Source of the DNA: Pseudomonas lutea
GTDB taxonomy: Bacteria > Pseudomonadota > Gammaproteobacteria > Pseudomonadales > Pseudomonadaceae
Length of the DNA: 64,000 nt
Direction: 5' to 3'
Assembly: GCF_000759445.1 (NCBI RefSeq)
Contig: NZ_JRMB01000001.1
Coordinates: 62,001-126,000 of the forward strand
Below are positions 7,869 to 16,883 of this stretch, piece by piece. The notes under the pieces are model-generated. The model was not told the DNA's origin. It did no database searches and worked only from the letters and a program-made list of their open reading frames with translations. The translations under genes were made by a program, and so were the position numbers. Position 1 is the first letter of the stretch, and every line of letters begins with the position of its first letter.

Positions 7869-8279
7869 TCATCGGTGGCTGATTTTTCTATCATCAAGAT
7901 TCAGTCTAGCCACGCTCACTACATCTTTATCCGGATCAGCTAGCAACCTCTCTAAAATAGCGATTGGCGTTTTTCTATTTGCGGCTATCGCAACCCTGAC
8001 AACATCACTAATGTCTCTAGAGAGCATTTCAAACATTGGCGGCGATAACTTTCTTTTTCTCGCGACAGATTGCCTGATAGTACTGTCATAAACGCACAAT
8101 TCTTCAAGTATCTCCAGTGGCACGGTTTTGTTATGCGAAACCCACCGTCTAAAGTTTGGGTGATTGATGATGATCTCGCGCCAAACATCTATCGGAGCCT
8201 CTTCCGTGGCAGCTCTGTCATACTCACTTTTTAACTCGCTGGTTCGGAGCGCGATGAATTCTTCAGCAGAACTAATCAT
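7869..8279 (-). CDS. Cognate Rhs immunity protein with LRV/HEAT-like repeats
   Basis: A 136-residue soluble, helical protein whose ATG overlaps the rhs stop as ATGA (8276-8279), the standard arrangement for translationally coupled toxin and immunity genes. Repeated short helical units are visible, each ending in a phrase such as VPLEILEELCVYD, LSPPMFEMLSRDISDVVRVAIAAN and TPIAILERLLADPDKDVVSVARL. This spacing resembles the leucine-rich-repeat-variant (HEAT-like) fold seen in several toxin-binding proteins. AT-rich compared with the Rhs core. Presumed role: binds and blocks the toxin tip encoded by the last 112 codons of rhs. Function follows from position; the fold call is tentative. Confidence 0.75.
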   Translation of the reverse strand: MISSAEEFIALRTSELKSEYDRAATEEAPIDVWREIIINHPNFRRWVSHNKTVPLEILEELCVYDSTIRQSVARKRKLSPPMFEMLSRDISDVVRVAIAANRKTPIAILERLLADPDKDVVSVARLNLDDRKISHR

Positions 8280-11200
8280 TTACTGTCCTTGCATTTTAAA
8301 GACCTGAAGTCAATGTTCTTTCCGATGCCACTTTTGTGCTTACTCATGTGATCACCGTAGATGTCTGCGTCGGCAACCCACGTACCAGTTTTATCGTAAA
8401 CTTTCCACGCGCTCTCTCCATGACCCGTCTTATCCATCGACCACCATTGGCTCCATTTCGGGTCATAAAAGTATTTCGAATAACCTACGCCACCGACATT
8501 ACCCTCACAAACCCGATCGTACCGATTGACCTCCCATTTATTTCTGCAAGCGCGTTTACAGTTTTGATTAGGCTTATCAGACTTAGGTTTTCGCCCCGGT
8601 CCAACGGTTGAACTGGCCAGACCCAGCGGATCGATCCAACCGGTAGGATTGGGCACGTAGTGATAGAGGTTTAGTCCCCCGCTGTGGCCAATCGGATCCC
8701 TGCTGATAAACCGGCCGACCCTTGGATCATAGTACCGATGCCGGTTGTAGTGCAGGCCGGTTTCGGGGTCGTGGTATTGGCCCTGGAAGCGGATCGGGTT
8801 TTTGAGGCCGACCTTTTGGGCGAAATCGGAACGCTGCTCGTGAGCTTCGCCCCATGCTTTGTACTGAGCGCTCCAGGCGGTTTCGCCGTTCTGGTCGGTG
8901 AGTTCCTGTGGCGTGCCGAGGTGGTCGCATTGGTACCAGGCGAGAACGTCAATGGGTTGTGCTGTGGGTTTGTAGGTCCACAGCGGGTCTTCTTTCCGGT
9001 TGTAACGCCCTTGATAGGTGGGTTGGCTGATCAGGCGGATGGTGGCGTGGCGGATCGCTTGAACCACCGGGACGAAGGTGCCGGGCTCGAAGAGGTAATG
9101 CACGGTGCGGCCGGTTTCGCCGGGACCTCGCGCGGGGCTGCTTTCCCATGCGAGGGTGTCGCCGTCCCAGCCGTACAGGGTGAAGCCGCAGCCCAATTCC
9201 TGTTCTTTACGGGCTTGTTCGTTTTGGTTCCAGCCGGTGCCGGCTTCGGGGCGTGGTCGGTAATGGGCTTTGGAGTGTTTGTAGAGGCGTCTTCCTAGCG
9301 GGTCGTAGGCGAAGTCGACGGTGAGGCGCGAATCCCGGAAATGCACCAAGCGATCAAAGAGGTCCCACTGCAGGTCGCTGCGGGCGGCGTTGTTCCAGCG
9401 CTGGGTCTGGTTGCCGCGTTCGTCATAGTCGTAATGGGTGCCGGCGTATTCGCGCAGCAGGTTGTCCATGAGTTTGTTGCGCGCGGGTTCCGGGTCGAGT
9501 GGTCGGCGGATGGGCGTGGTGGTGTTGAGCAGATTGCTTGCCGGGTCGAAGGCGAAGGTTTCGGTGCCCAGTCGACTGGTAGCGCTGAGCAGGCGGCTGA
9601 CCGGGTCGTATTTATAAGCGAGGGCCCCGCGGCGACTGTCATTGATGTCGGTGAGCTGGCCGGCTGCGTCGTAGGTGTAAGCGCGTTTGATGAGCGTGGT
9701 TTTATCGTCTGCGCTGCCGAGCAGTTGTTCCTGCAGGCGTCCCGCAGGGTCCCATTGCTGGGTTTGCTTGAGCTGGTTGCCCTGATGCCGAGCGACTTCG
9801 CGGTGCAGATCGTCCCGCTCGTAGCTGAGCAGTTCATGGTCATCGAGCTTCATGCCGAGCAGATGGCCGCTGCCGTAGGTCAACGAACTCACGCGATGGC
9901 CGTCTGGGCGGACGGTAGCGACGCGGTTGTTCAGCACGTCGTATTCGTGCTGCCACACCGCAACCAGTGGCTTTTCCAAGCTCAGGTAGTGCTGGTGCTC
10001 GCGCACCAGATTGCCAGCCGGATCGTGGAACCATTGCAGGCAACTGGCGGCGTTGGTGGCTCTGATCAGCTGGCCGTTGCCGTCGTAGGAAAAGGTTTCG
10101 CTTTGCGATTGCTCACCAAGGGTGGCGTGGCGCTCGGTCAGCCGGCCCATCGCATCGAAGCTCAGGCCGATGGCGCGCTGGCCGTTGACGGTTTCGGCCA
10201 AGCGGCCTGTTTCGGGGTCGTAGCGGTATCGCGTCGAGCGTCCATCGAATCCGCATTCTTCCAGCAGTCGCCCGACCGGGTCGTACTGAAAATGCGCGCG
10301 GCTTTGGTTTTCGTTCTCCAGCGCGATCAAACGACCGAGTTTGTCCCAGCGATAGCGCAGGGTCTGTTCGGCGGCGTCGGTGCGTTCGGCGATGAAGCCG
10401 GCGGTGGTGTAGCGCCAGGTGGTGCAGCGTTCGAGACCATCGGAGTGGGCGAGCAGGCGACCTTCGGCGTCGCGGCTAAAGCGTTCTTCCGTTTTATCAG
10501 GGTGCTTGGTCAGCACCAACTGGCCTAGCTCGTAGGAATATTCAGTTTTGTGTCCAGCGGCGTCGGTAAAACGAAAGAGCTGTCCGCGTTCGTCGTACTC
10601 CCAAGTGCTGGTTTTTCCAGAACAGTCCACATACTTCAGCAATTGCCCGGCGTCGTTGTACGCCAAGGTCTTAGTGTTGCCGTTGGCGTCCTTGATCGCC
10701 GTAGTAAGCCCGAACGGGTTGTAGGCGTATTCGGTGGCGTTCTCCAGTGGATCAACCGCTTCGACCAGATTGCCCTTGTCGTCGTAATCCCTTTTCCATA
10801 ACCCGCCTTCGCCGTCACTGATTTTGATCAGCTGACTTTTGTCGTCGTAGGCATAGTTCATCACGCTGTGGTCAGCGCGGGTGTGTTCGGTCAGGTTGCT
10901 CAGGCGGTCATAGCGGTAGCGGTCGGTCGTGCCGTCGGTATGGACGTGGCGAATGATGTTCTTGGCGTCGTCCCGAAAGAACCATTCCGAGCGCCCGTCG
11001 GCGTGGCGAATGCGGTAGGTGTAACCGAGGCTGTCGTAGAAGTGCTGGGTCTCTTGGCCAAGAGCATCGGTAACGACGGTGAGGCGGATGTTTTTGTCCC
11101 AAGACAGCCGCGTATCGAAGCTGCCGTCGTCTGCCCATTCGCGCACAGCCTTGGCGTCGGCGCCTGAACCTTGCCACTGCAGACTCATGCCGCGATGGGT

Positions 11201-12949
11201 GCGGTCGGTGTAGCGGGTGATCAGATGGTTTTTGTATTGATAGCGCCACGCCGAACCGTTCTCGTCTTGAGCAAGCGTCAGGTCGCCTTCAGCGTCATAT
11301 TCGTACGCACACAGCTGCCGTTTCACCTCACCGTCGCGGATTTCCCAAAAACCGGTCAGGTGTCCGTAATCGTCAATCTGAGTGCCGAGGCGCAGATGGA
11401 CTTTGCTGACATCGTTTTCGGAATAAGTAGCCACCTCGGAGAACACCGCCTGCTCCCCATACCGATGCTCGTAATGCAGCATTGCCCCGGCGCCGCTTCG
11501 CAAAACGATGTTGATGAGGACAAAACGCTCACCCCGACGGACGTAGGTTTCCCGGCGCTCAAACCCTCGGCACAGCACCAGCGTGTCGTTGCTGACGCGG
11601 ATCAGCGTGAGATTTTCGATGGCGTTGTAGTGAACCAGCTTGACCTTGGGCAGGGTGAACTCATGGCTGCGCCCGTCGGCGTCATGGAACAGCAAGCCAT
11701 CGTCCACGCAGTCAAACCGTGTGGTAAATGGTGTGATCCAGCGTGCGCCCATGGCCCCCTTGTCGTAGGCACCCAGACTTGAGCAGTACGTTCGGGTCCA
11801 CTCAACAGGAAACGGCCCCGGCAGACTGAAATCGGTGTGCGCGACCGATTCCGACCCCATCGCAAAGTTAATGCTGCGAATCGTCGAGTCGCACACGCAG
11901 TTTTTCTTCGGGTTGGGCCGGCCTTTGGCAGCGGCTTCATGCTGGACAACGCCCAGTCTGCCTTCACCCCCACGACGCTTGGCCTGACTGACCAACCCCG
12001 GTTTGATACTGACCGACTGCCCATGACCGTTACGCGAGCGCCAACTGGCCACCGCGCCAGCCAGAGTCATCAGCAACGCGCCAATGGAGTGCTCAGCCGC
12101 AGGATCCGCCAAGCCAGCAATCTGGCCCCGAAGCTCTGCACCCATGGCCCGCAAAGATGCCGCCTGCCTGAGCACTTCTTCTTTCAGCGTAGTGGGCACC
12201 AAATGGTCCACAACGCTATTAACCGCCCCCTTACCAGCAGCGATGTACACATCGGCCGCCGCCACGAAGATGTTGCCGATCGCCGCCGCGGGGTCGTAAG
12301 CCCACTGATCGCCAGCCGCCTGGACCAACTGCTCCGCTTCCAGCAAATTAGCCTGGGCATCGAGATCGCCGTTGACCAGCGTCTCCAGACCCTGGGCGAT
12401 CTGGCACAGCATTTCTTCGCCGAGCTTCCCTGCGTCATCCAGAATGCCGCCCAGCCGGGCCTGCGCCTGGGTCACGAAGTCATCCAGCGTGCCGACGATG
12501 TCGGCATTCAGATGCCCGATCAGCACTTCGACCAGCCCGTCACCCGACACCAACTTTCCGGCCTGGCGCATCTCCTGACGCACCAGAAACAGCATCGGCC
12601 GCAGGGTCATGCGTGCCGCCGCCATGGTCGGTGGGAACGGCAGCACACCAATCAGATTGATGCCCAGGCTCACCCAGTCCAGCGGATCGCGCTGTTCGCT
12701 GCTCGACAGCCTGACGATGTCGTTTAGCGCATCCACCAGCGCCATGATGTTGCCCACGACAGGCAGCGCGCCTGCAGCGGTCTTGATCCTGTCCAGCGTC
12801 ACGACGCCGCCGCTGATCTCCTGCAGCCAGGCATCGACGTTGGCCGCGCCCAGCCCGACGTCTTCCAGCTGGATCTGATCAAGGGGAACGATGGCGACTT
12901 GAGGGGGACGTGTTTCGCCCGTAGCAGGCTGGGGTGCGGGGGTTGCCAA
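8276..12949 (-). CDS. rhs: Rhs polymorphic toxin (DUF6531, YD repeats, core, variable tip)
   Basis: Large exported toxin of 1557 residues. In order: an N-terminal region with hydrophobic stretches (GALPVVGNIMALVDAL, WVSLGINLIGVLPF); a segment like DUF6531 near residue 360 (FAMGSESVAHTDFSLPGPFP); many YD repeats from about 550 to 1300; the Rhs core close RFISRDPIGHSGGLNLYHYV ending in DPLGLA at 1440-1445. The last 112 residues (DNA 8279-8614) are much more AT-rich and contain WWSMDKTGHGESAWKVYDK, DADIYGD and KHKSGIGK. This resembles a small Ntox21-like ribonuclease tip, but that is tentative. The start is TTG at 12949, supported by GGAG seven bases upstream. No PAAR, VgrG or Eag chaperone gene is nearby, so the delivery route (probably type VI) must be encoded elsewhere. 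Confidence 0.9.
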   Translation of the reverse strand: MATPAPQPATGETRPPQVAIVPLDQIQLEDVGLGAANVDAWLQEISGGVVTLDRIKTAAGALPVVGNIMALVDALNDIVRLSSSEQRDPLDWVSLGINLIGVLPFPPTMAAARMTLRPMLFLVRQEMRQAGKLVSGDGLVEVLIGHLNADIVGTLDDFVTQAQARLGGILDDAGKLGEEMLCQIAQGLETLVNGDLDAQANLLEAEQLVQAAGDQWAYDPAAAIGNIFVAAADVYIAAGKGAVNSVVDHLVPTTLKEEVLRQAASLRAMGAELRGQIAGLADPAAEHSIGALLMTLAGAVASWRSRNGHGQSVSIKPGLVSQAKRRGGEGRLGVVQHEAAAKGRPNPKKNCVCDSTIRSINFAMGSESVAHTDFSLPGPFPVEWTRTYCSSLGAYDKGAMGARWITPFTTRFDCVDDGLLFHDADGRSHEFTLPKVKLVHYNAIENLTLIRVSNDTLVLCRGFERRETYVRRGERFVLINIVLRSGAGAMLHYEHRYGEQAVFSEVATYSENDVSKVHLRLGTQIDDYGHLTGFWEIRDGEVKRQLCAYEYDAEGDLTLAQDENGSAWRYQYKNHLITRYTDRTHRGMSLQWQGSGADAKAVREWADDGSFDTRLSWDKNIRLTVVTDALGQETQHFYDSLGYTYRIRHADGRSEWFFRDDAKNIIRHVHTDGTTDRYRYDRLSNLTEHTRADHSVMNYAYDDKSQLIKISDGEGGLWKRDYDDKGNLVEAVDPLENATEYAYNPFGLTTAIKDANGNTKTLAYNDAGQLLKYVDCSGKTSTWEYDERGQLFRFTDAAGHKTEYSYELGQLVLTKHPDKTEERFSRDAEGRLLAHSDGLERCTTWRYTTAGFIAERTDAAEQTLRYRWDKLGRLIALENENQSRAHFQYDPVGRLLEECGFDGRSTRYRYDPETGRLAETVNGQRAIGLSFDAMGRLTERHATLGEQSQSETFSYDGNGQLIRATNAASCLQWFHDPAGNLVREHQHYLSLEKPLVAVWQHEYDVLNNRVATVRPDGHRVSSLTYGSGHLLGMKLDDHELLSYERDDLHREVARHQGNQLKQTQQWDPAGRLQEQLLGSADDKTTLIKRAYTYDAAGQLTDINDSRRGALAYKYDPVSRLLSATSRLGTETFAFDPASNLLNTTTPIRRPLDPEPARNKLMDNLLREYAGTHYDYDERGNQTQRWNNAARSDLQWDLFDRLVHFRDSRLTVDFAYDPLGRRLYKHSKAHYRPRPEAGTGWNQNEQARKEQELGCGFTLYGWDGDTLAWESSPARGPGETGRTVHYLFEPGTFVPVVQAIRHATIRLISQPTYQGRYNRKEDPLWTYKPTAQPIDVLAWYQCDHLGTPQELTDQNGETAWSAQYKAWGEAHEQRSDFAQKVGLKNPIRFQGQYHDPETGLHYNRHRYYDPRVGRFISRDPIGHSGGLNLYHYVPNPTGWIDPLGLASSTVGPGRKPKSDKPNQNCKRACRNKWEVNRYDRVCEGNVGGVGYSKYFYDPKWSQWWSMDKTGHGESAWKVYDKTGTWVADADIYGDHMSKHKSGIGKNIDFRSLKCKDSK

Positions 12950-13328
12950 GGATGCTCTCCGTGCTCGAAAACCGATCCGGCAGGCGTGAATGCCTGCCGG
13001 GGGGCGACGGAGATATCAAGGGATGTGCCAGAAAGAATTTATTCACTGTAAATCAATGGCTTAAAGCCAAATTTAAGGCATGTCAGCGAACATCAAGACG
13101 GGGTTATAAAACAAAGTGCGCAGCATCTTGCGCACCTGCGCGCAGCTATTAACGAGTCCATGCGCAACTCGCCAAGCACGCCACTTCCAAGCCAGTCCGT
13201 GCCAGAGCAAAGCATCACAGTGTGCAGCTTCTTACGCACCATCCCAACGTCGCTGATATCCCGCTCCCCGGAACGGACCAGACATTCAACACACCCCTGC
13301 GACATCCGGCACCTCAAAAAACAGGCAT
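12950..13328. other. Intergenic region upstream of rhs
   Basis: About 380 bases without a convincing gene. It is locally AT-rich between 13030 and 13110 and presumably holds the rhs promoter. A 74-codon minus-strand frame at 13093-13317 has odd Cys- and Arg-rich composition and no ribosome site. Confidence 0.5.
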
Positions 13329-13354
13329 AAAAAAGCCCCGACGAATCGGGGCTT
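13329..13354 (-). terminator. Rho-independent terminator of the hemerythrin gene
   Basis: Read on the minus strand: AAGCCCCGATTCGTCGGGGCTT followed by a run of six T. It lies 17 bases past the hemerythrin stop. Confidence 0.88.
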
Positions 13355-13370
13355 CCTGAAACCAGGAACG

Positions 13371-13814
13371 TCAGGCTTCAGCCAGCTGCTCTTCATATTC
13401 TTTCTGATACTCAACGGCGAGGGACTGCTTCTGCTTGTCGTCCAGCAGTTTCCCGGCCGCCTGAAAAAACTTTTGTTCTTCTTCCTTGAGATGGTGATGA
13501 ACCTTCTCCGACAGCTTCTTGGCCGTCGCCAGCCATGACGGGCTGGACATCTCGGTCTCGTCGAGCTCTTCCATCATCTCGTCCATTTCATGGTGCTCCG
13601 AAATGGCATGGCGGCTGAGATCGACGCCGTTGTCGTGCTGCATCAAGGGAATATAGAAAAAGCGCTCTTCAGCGGTTTCATGGGCCTGGAGCTCGGCTTT
13701 CAGCTGCTTGTAAGCCTCGACACGCTCCTCGCTCGCACCGTGGGTCTGGATCAGGGCGTCGGCATAGCCGCGTTGCCGTTCATGGCTCTCTCTCAGCGCT
13801 TCAAAAATGTTCAC
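13371..13814 (-). CDS. Hemerythrin domain-containing protein
   Basis: A 147-residue four-helix-bundle protein of the HHE cation-binding family, expected to hold a di-iron centre that binds O2, NO or peroxide, or to act in iron or redox sensing. Candidate ligands in the expected order: His11 in RESHERQ, His45 and Glu49 in AHETAEE, His74/His75 and Glu76 in SEHHEMDE, and His106-108 with Glu111 in VHHHLKEEE. The start is GTG at 13814 with GAGGA seven bases upstream. No signal peptide; cytoplasmic. Single-gene unit with its own terminator. Confidence 0.9.
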   Translation of the reverse strand: MNIFEALRESHERQRGYADALIQTHGASEERVEAYKQLKAELQAHETAEERFFYIPLMQHDNGVDLSRHAISEHHEMDEMMEELDETEMSSPSWLATAKKLSEKVHHHLKEEEQKFFQAAGKLLDDKQKQSLAVEYQKEYEEQLAEA

Positions 13815-14021
13815 GGTAATTCCTCGGTTCGGCTACGCACAGTTGTGCTCATCCCTAGACCTGCCGTCGCTTCAGCCGTTCCGTTGTGCGCCGGGAATAA
13901 GCATAGAGCTATACGTTTCTTTCATAACCTGAAAAGGTTTTTATAATGAAAGCGAATTACTCAGCCTGGGCTCATGCTTTTCAGCGCTGAGCACCGCCGT
14001 CCCGTACCTTTAAGGATCGTC

Positions 14022-14963
14022 ATGTCCCTGCGAAACGTCATTGCGGCCGCTGCGCTAATGCTGGCCACTGTCAACGCCCACGCCGAGCAAGTCATCAACA
14101 TCGGGTATCAACGGTCTTCCACGCTCTGGATCCTGCTCAAGAATGACGGCCAGCTGGAGGAACGGCTAAAGCCTCTGGGCTTTACGGTCAGCTGGCATGA
14201 GTTCAGCAGCGGTCTGTTGAGCGCGATGAATGCCGGCAGCGTGGACTTGCATGCCGACGTTGCCGACGCGTTCGCCTTGTTCACTCAAGCGGCAAATGCG
14301 CCCCTGACCTATTACGCCCGTGAGAATCCTTCCCCTACCGCGCAGGCGATCATCGTCGCCGACGGCTCACCGATTCGCAGCGTGGCCGAACTCAAGGGCA
14401 AAACCGTCGCCGTCTCGAAAGGCTCGGGCAGCCATTTTCTGTTGATATCGGCGCTGAAAAAAGCCGGACTGACGCTCAAGGACATCACCCCGGTTTATCT
14501 GGAGGCACCAGACGGTGTGGCGGCGTTTGCCAGCGGCAAAGTCGACGCCTGGGCGATATGGGACCCGTTCCTGGCAACTCAGCAGCGTGAACACCATGTT
14601 CGGGTCCTGACCGACGGCACCGGCGGCATCGCCAATTACAACCGCTTCTATGTGGCCAATACGAGCTTCGCCAAAGCGCACCCCGAGGTCCTGCAGGTGG
14701 TGTTCGACACCCTGCGTCAGGCCGGGCAATGGGTGAAAGGTCATCCGCAAGAAGCGGCGGCGAACCTGGCGCCGCTGTGGGGCAACATCCCGACGCAAAC
14801 CGTTGAACTGGCCAACAGCCGGCGCAGCTACGACATCGTGCCGGTCCACGTGGATGAGTTGGCAGAACAGCAGCGCATTGCCGACTTTTATTACGAAGCA
14901 GGCATGATCCCAAAACCCCTCCATGCGTCCGACATCTCCGTCTGGACGCCGCAGGCCCATTGA
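14022..14963 (+). CDS. Aliphatic sulfonate ABC transporter substrate-binding protein (SsuA-like)
   Basis: Periplasmic binding protein of 313 residues. Start at 14022 (MSLRNVIAAAALMLATVNAHA) with AAGGA six bases upstream; the first 22 residues are a signal peptide cut after AHA. Visible SsuA/NrtA-type features: INIGYQRSSTLWILLKNDG, then LKGKTVAVSKGSGSHFLL near residue 125, and FASGKVDAWAIWDPFLATQQ near residue 170. Binds alkanesulfonates or related organosulfur compounds. The next gene, 14 bases downstream, is an FMN monooxygenase, consistent with import and desulfonation during sulfur limitation. No permease or ATPase gene adjoins, so it must borrow one from another locus. Confidence 0.85.
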   Translation: MSLRNVIAAAALMLATVNAHAEQVINIGYQRSSTLWILLKNDGQLEERLKPLGFTVSWHEFSSGLLSAMNAGSVDLHADVADAFALFTQAANAPLTYYARENPSPTAQAIIVADGSPIRSVAELKGKTVAVSKGSGSHFLLISALKKAGLTLKDITPVYLEAPDGVAAFASGKVDAWAIWDPFLATQQREHHVRVLTDGTGGIANYNRFYVANTSFAKAHPEVLQVVFDTLRQAGQWVKGHPQEAAANLAPLWGNIPTQTVELANSRRSYDIVPVHVDELAEQQRIADFYYEAGMIPKPLHASDISVWTPQAH

Positions 14964-14977
14964 GTCAGGAGCGCGAT

Positions 14978-16303
14978 ATGAGTCGTCACATTCATCTGTC
15001 GGCGTTTCTGCTGACCGGGCCGGTCGTTCACAGCCATGCCGTCTGGCGCCACCCTGAAACAGTGGGCAATTACCTTGATCCCGAGTACTACGCCCGCACG
15101 GCGCGCGTGGTGGAGGAGGGGTTATTCGACTTTCTGTTCTTTGCCGATCGTCTGGCGGTGGGCGACCAGATGGGCGGCTCTCGCGACGTGGCCCTGCGTT
15201 ATGGCGCGCAGGACGCCACGCGCCTGGACCCGTTGCCGATTCTGTCGTATCTGGTCGGCCAGACCCGCAAGCTGGGCCTGGGCGCGACCCGGTCGACCAC
15301 CTACTACGAGCCGGCGCACATCGCCCGCGAGTTCGCGACTCTGGATCATCTGTCCAGAGGTCGCGCTGCCTGGAACATCGTCACGTCAATGAACGACAGC
15401 GAAGGGCGATTGTTTGGTAAAGACAAGCATCTTGAGCATGACCTGCGCTATGACCGCGCCGACGAGTTCGTCGAAGTGGCCCTCAAGTTGTGGCGCAGTT
15501 GGGCGCCGGATGCGTTGAAGCTGGACCGGGAAAGCGGTGTGCTGGCCGACCCTTCAAAGATCACGTCGGTGCAGCATCACGGTGAGTGGTTCAAAGTCGA
15601 AGGCCCGTTGAACATCCCGCGCACGCCCCAGGGTCGCCCGGTGCTGATTCAGGCGGGCTCATCGGGTCGTGGGCGGCGTTTCGGCGCGCGTTGGGCGGAG
15701 GCGATTTTCACCATTCACCCGCACCTCAAGGCGATGCAGGCGTTCCGCGAGGACGTACGGAATCAAGTGGTGCAGCAAGGCCGCGCCGCCGACAGCTGCA
15801 AAGTGTTGACGGCAGTGATGCCGTTCATTGGTGGCAGCGAAGCCGAAGCCCGAGCCAAGCGCGACCGGCACAACGCTTTGGCGCGTCCGGAACTGGGGCT
15901 GGTTACTTTGGCGTCCCAGTTGAACGTGGATCTGTCGCCGTTTCCCCTGTCAGCGACGCTGGCAGAGATCGCCCGCTCGCCGTTGATTCCGCCAGCCGCA
16001 GCCGAGAAGTTGTTGATGCAGGGGCCTGACACCACCCTTGAAGCGCTGGGAAGGATTTTCGCCAGCAGTGTGCGTGTGCCGCAATTGGTCGGCACCGGCG
16101 CGCAGATTGCCGATCAGTTGGCAGAGATATTTACTCTGGGCGGTTGCGACGGGTTTGTGATTTCACCGGCGTACCTGCCAGGGTCTTTCAGTGAGTTTGT
16201 TGAAAGCGTGATCCCGCATCTGCAACGCAAAGGGCTGTTTCGCACCGCGTATGAAGGCTCGACCTTGCGAGAGCATTTAGGGCTGGAGGCGTTGGCGCCC
16301 TGA
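14978..16303 (+). CDS. FMN-dependent monooxygenase, NtaA/SnaA/DszA/SoxA family
   Basis: Flavin-dependent luciferase-like monooxygenase of 441 residues that uses FMNH2 and O2 to attack organosulfur or amino-polycarboxylate substrates. Start at 14978 (MSRHIHLSAFLLTG) with AGGAG six bases upstream; an earlier in-frame start at 14960 overlaps the previous gene. Family landmarks: HAVWRHPETVG, FLFFADRLAVGDQ, ATRSTTYYEPAHIAREFATLDHLSRGRAAWNIVTS, and RPVLIQAGSSGRGRRFGARWAEAIFT near residue 227. It likely forms an operon with the binding protein upstream. It needs a flavin reductase partner, which is not adjacent. Substrate not determinable. Confidence 0.88.
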   Translation: MSRHIHLSAFLLTGPVVHSHAVWRHPETVGNYLDPEYYARTARVVEEGLFDFLFFADRLAVGDQMGGSRDVALRYGAQDATRLDPLPILSYLVGQTRKLGLGATRSTTYYEPAHIAREFATLDHLSRGRAAWNIVTSMNDSEGRLFGKDKHLEHDLRYDRADEFVEVALKLWRSWAPDALKLDRESGVLADPSKITSVQHHGEWFKVEGPLNIPRTPQGRPVLIQAGSSGRGRRFGARWAEAIFTIHPHLKAMQAFREDVRNQVVQQGRAADSCKVLTAVMPFIGGSEAEARAKRDRHNALARPELGLVTLASQLNVDLSPFPLSATLAEIARSPLIPPAAAEKLLMQGPDTTLEALGRIFASSVRVPQLVGTGAQIADQLAEIFTLGGCDGFVISPAYLPGSFSEFVESVIPHLQRKGLFRTAYEGSTLREHLGLEALAP

Positions 16304-16835
16304 CCGCTGTAAACCGCTGAACATTTCCTCGCGAGGGTGGAGTGTCAGCCAATTGATACGTTGCAGGTGGAACGCAATCGCGGGCAAGCGCGCTCCTACA
16401 ATGGGTATCGGTGTCAGGTGACATGTGCGGCACTCACAAAATCTGTAGGTGTCGGCTTGCTGGCAAAGGCGTCGGACCATTTGATGCCGATGCCGATGCC
16501 GATGCCGATGCCGATACCGATACCGATGCAGGTGGAAGGCAGTTGCTCGCGATGGTGGAGTGTCAGCCTATCGATTTATTGCGGACAAAACGCAATCGCG
16601 GGCAAGCGCGCTCCTACAGTGGATATCGGTGTCAGCTCACATGTGCGGCATTCAGAAAATCCGTAGGAGCCGGCTTGCTGGCGAAGGCGTCGGTACGGCT
16701 GGCATCAATGCCGCTCACCACGGTGGCAAACGCGCCGACTACCCCACATCGAGCCGGCGGGACGGTCGGGAAATTCACCTGCTGTACAGCCCGCCGACAG
16801 CTTTGCCCGATCACTGACGGGCTGACATTCGCGAC
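16304..16835. repeat. Intergenic REP region
   Basis: Contains at least three REP-type segments: GCGGGCAAGCGCGCTCCTACA ending near 16399 and again near 16618, and GTAGGAGCCGGCTTGCTGGC at 16662. The flanks of the first two are about 210 bases apart and share GGTGGAGTGTCAGCC and GGTATCGGTGTCAG-like sequence, so this is a short degenerate tandem unit. Many frames across it are artefacts of the repeats. Confidence 0.75.
16483..16530 (+). repeat. Hexanucleotide microsatellite (GATGCC)n
   Basis: Five perfect GATGCC units followed by GATACC, GATACC and GATGCA, inside the REP region. The same hexamer family recurs at 38495-38512 and 44829-44870. Confidence 0.9.
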
Positions 16836-16883
16836 ATGCTGCGTATGATGGGGCCGACGTTTTTCGCAAAAAGGCTCGCCCCG

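Noticed and set aside
9341..10528. 395-codon plus-strand frame inside rhs
   Set aside because: It is the antisense shadow of the YD-repeat region; the composition is Val/Ala-rich without motifs, and the rhs frame explains the sequence.
13093..13317. 74-codon frame upstream of rhs
   Set aside because: Cys- and Arg-rich, no ribosome site and no recognisable pattern; more likely non-coding.
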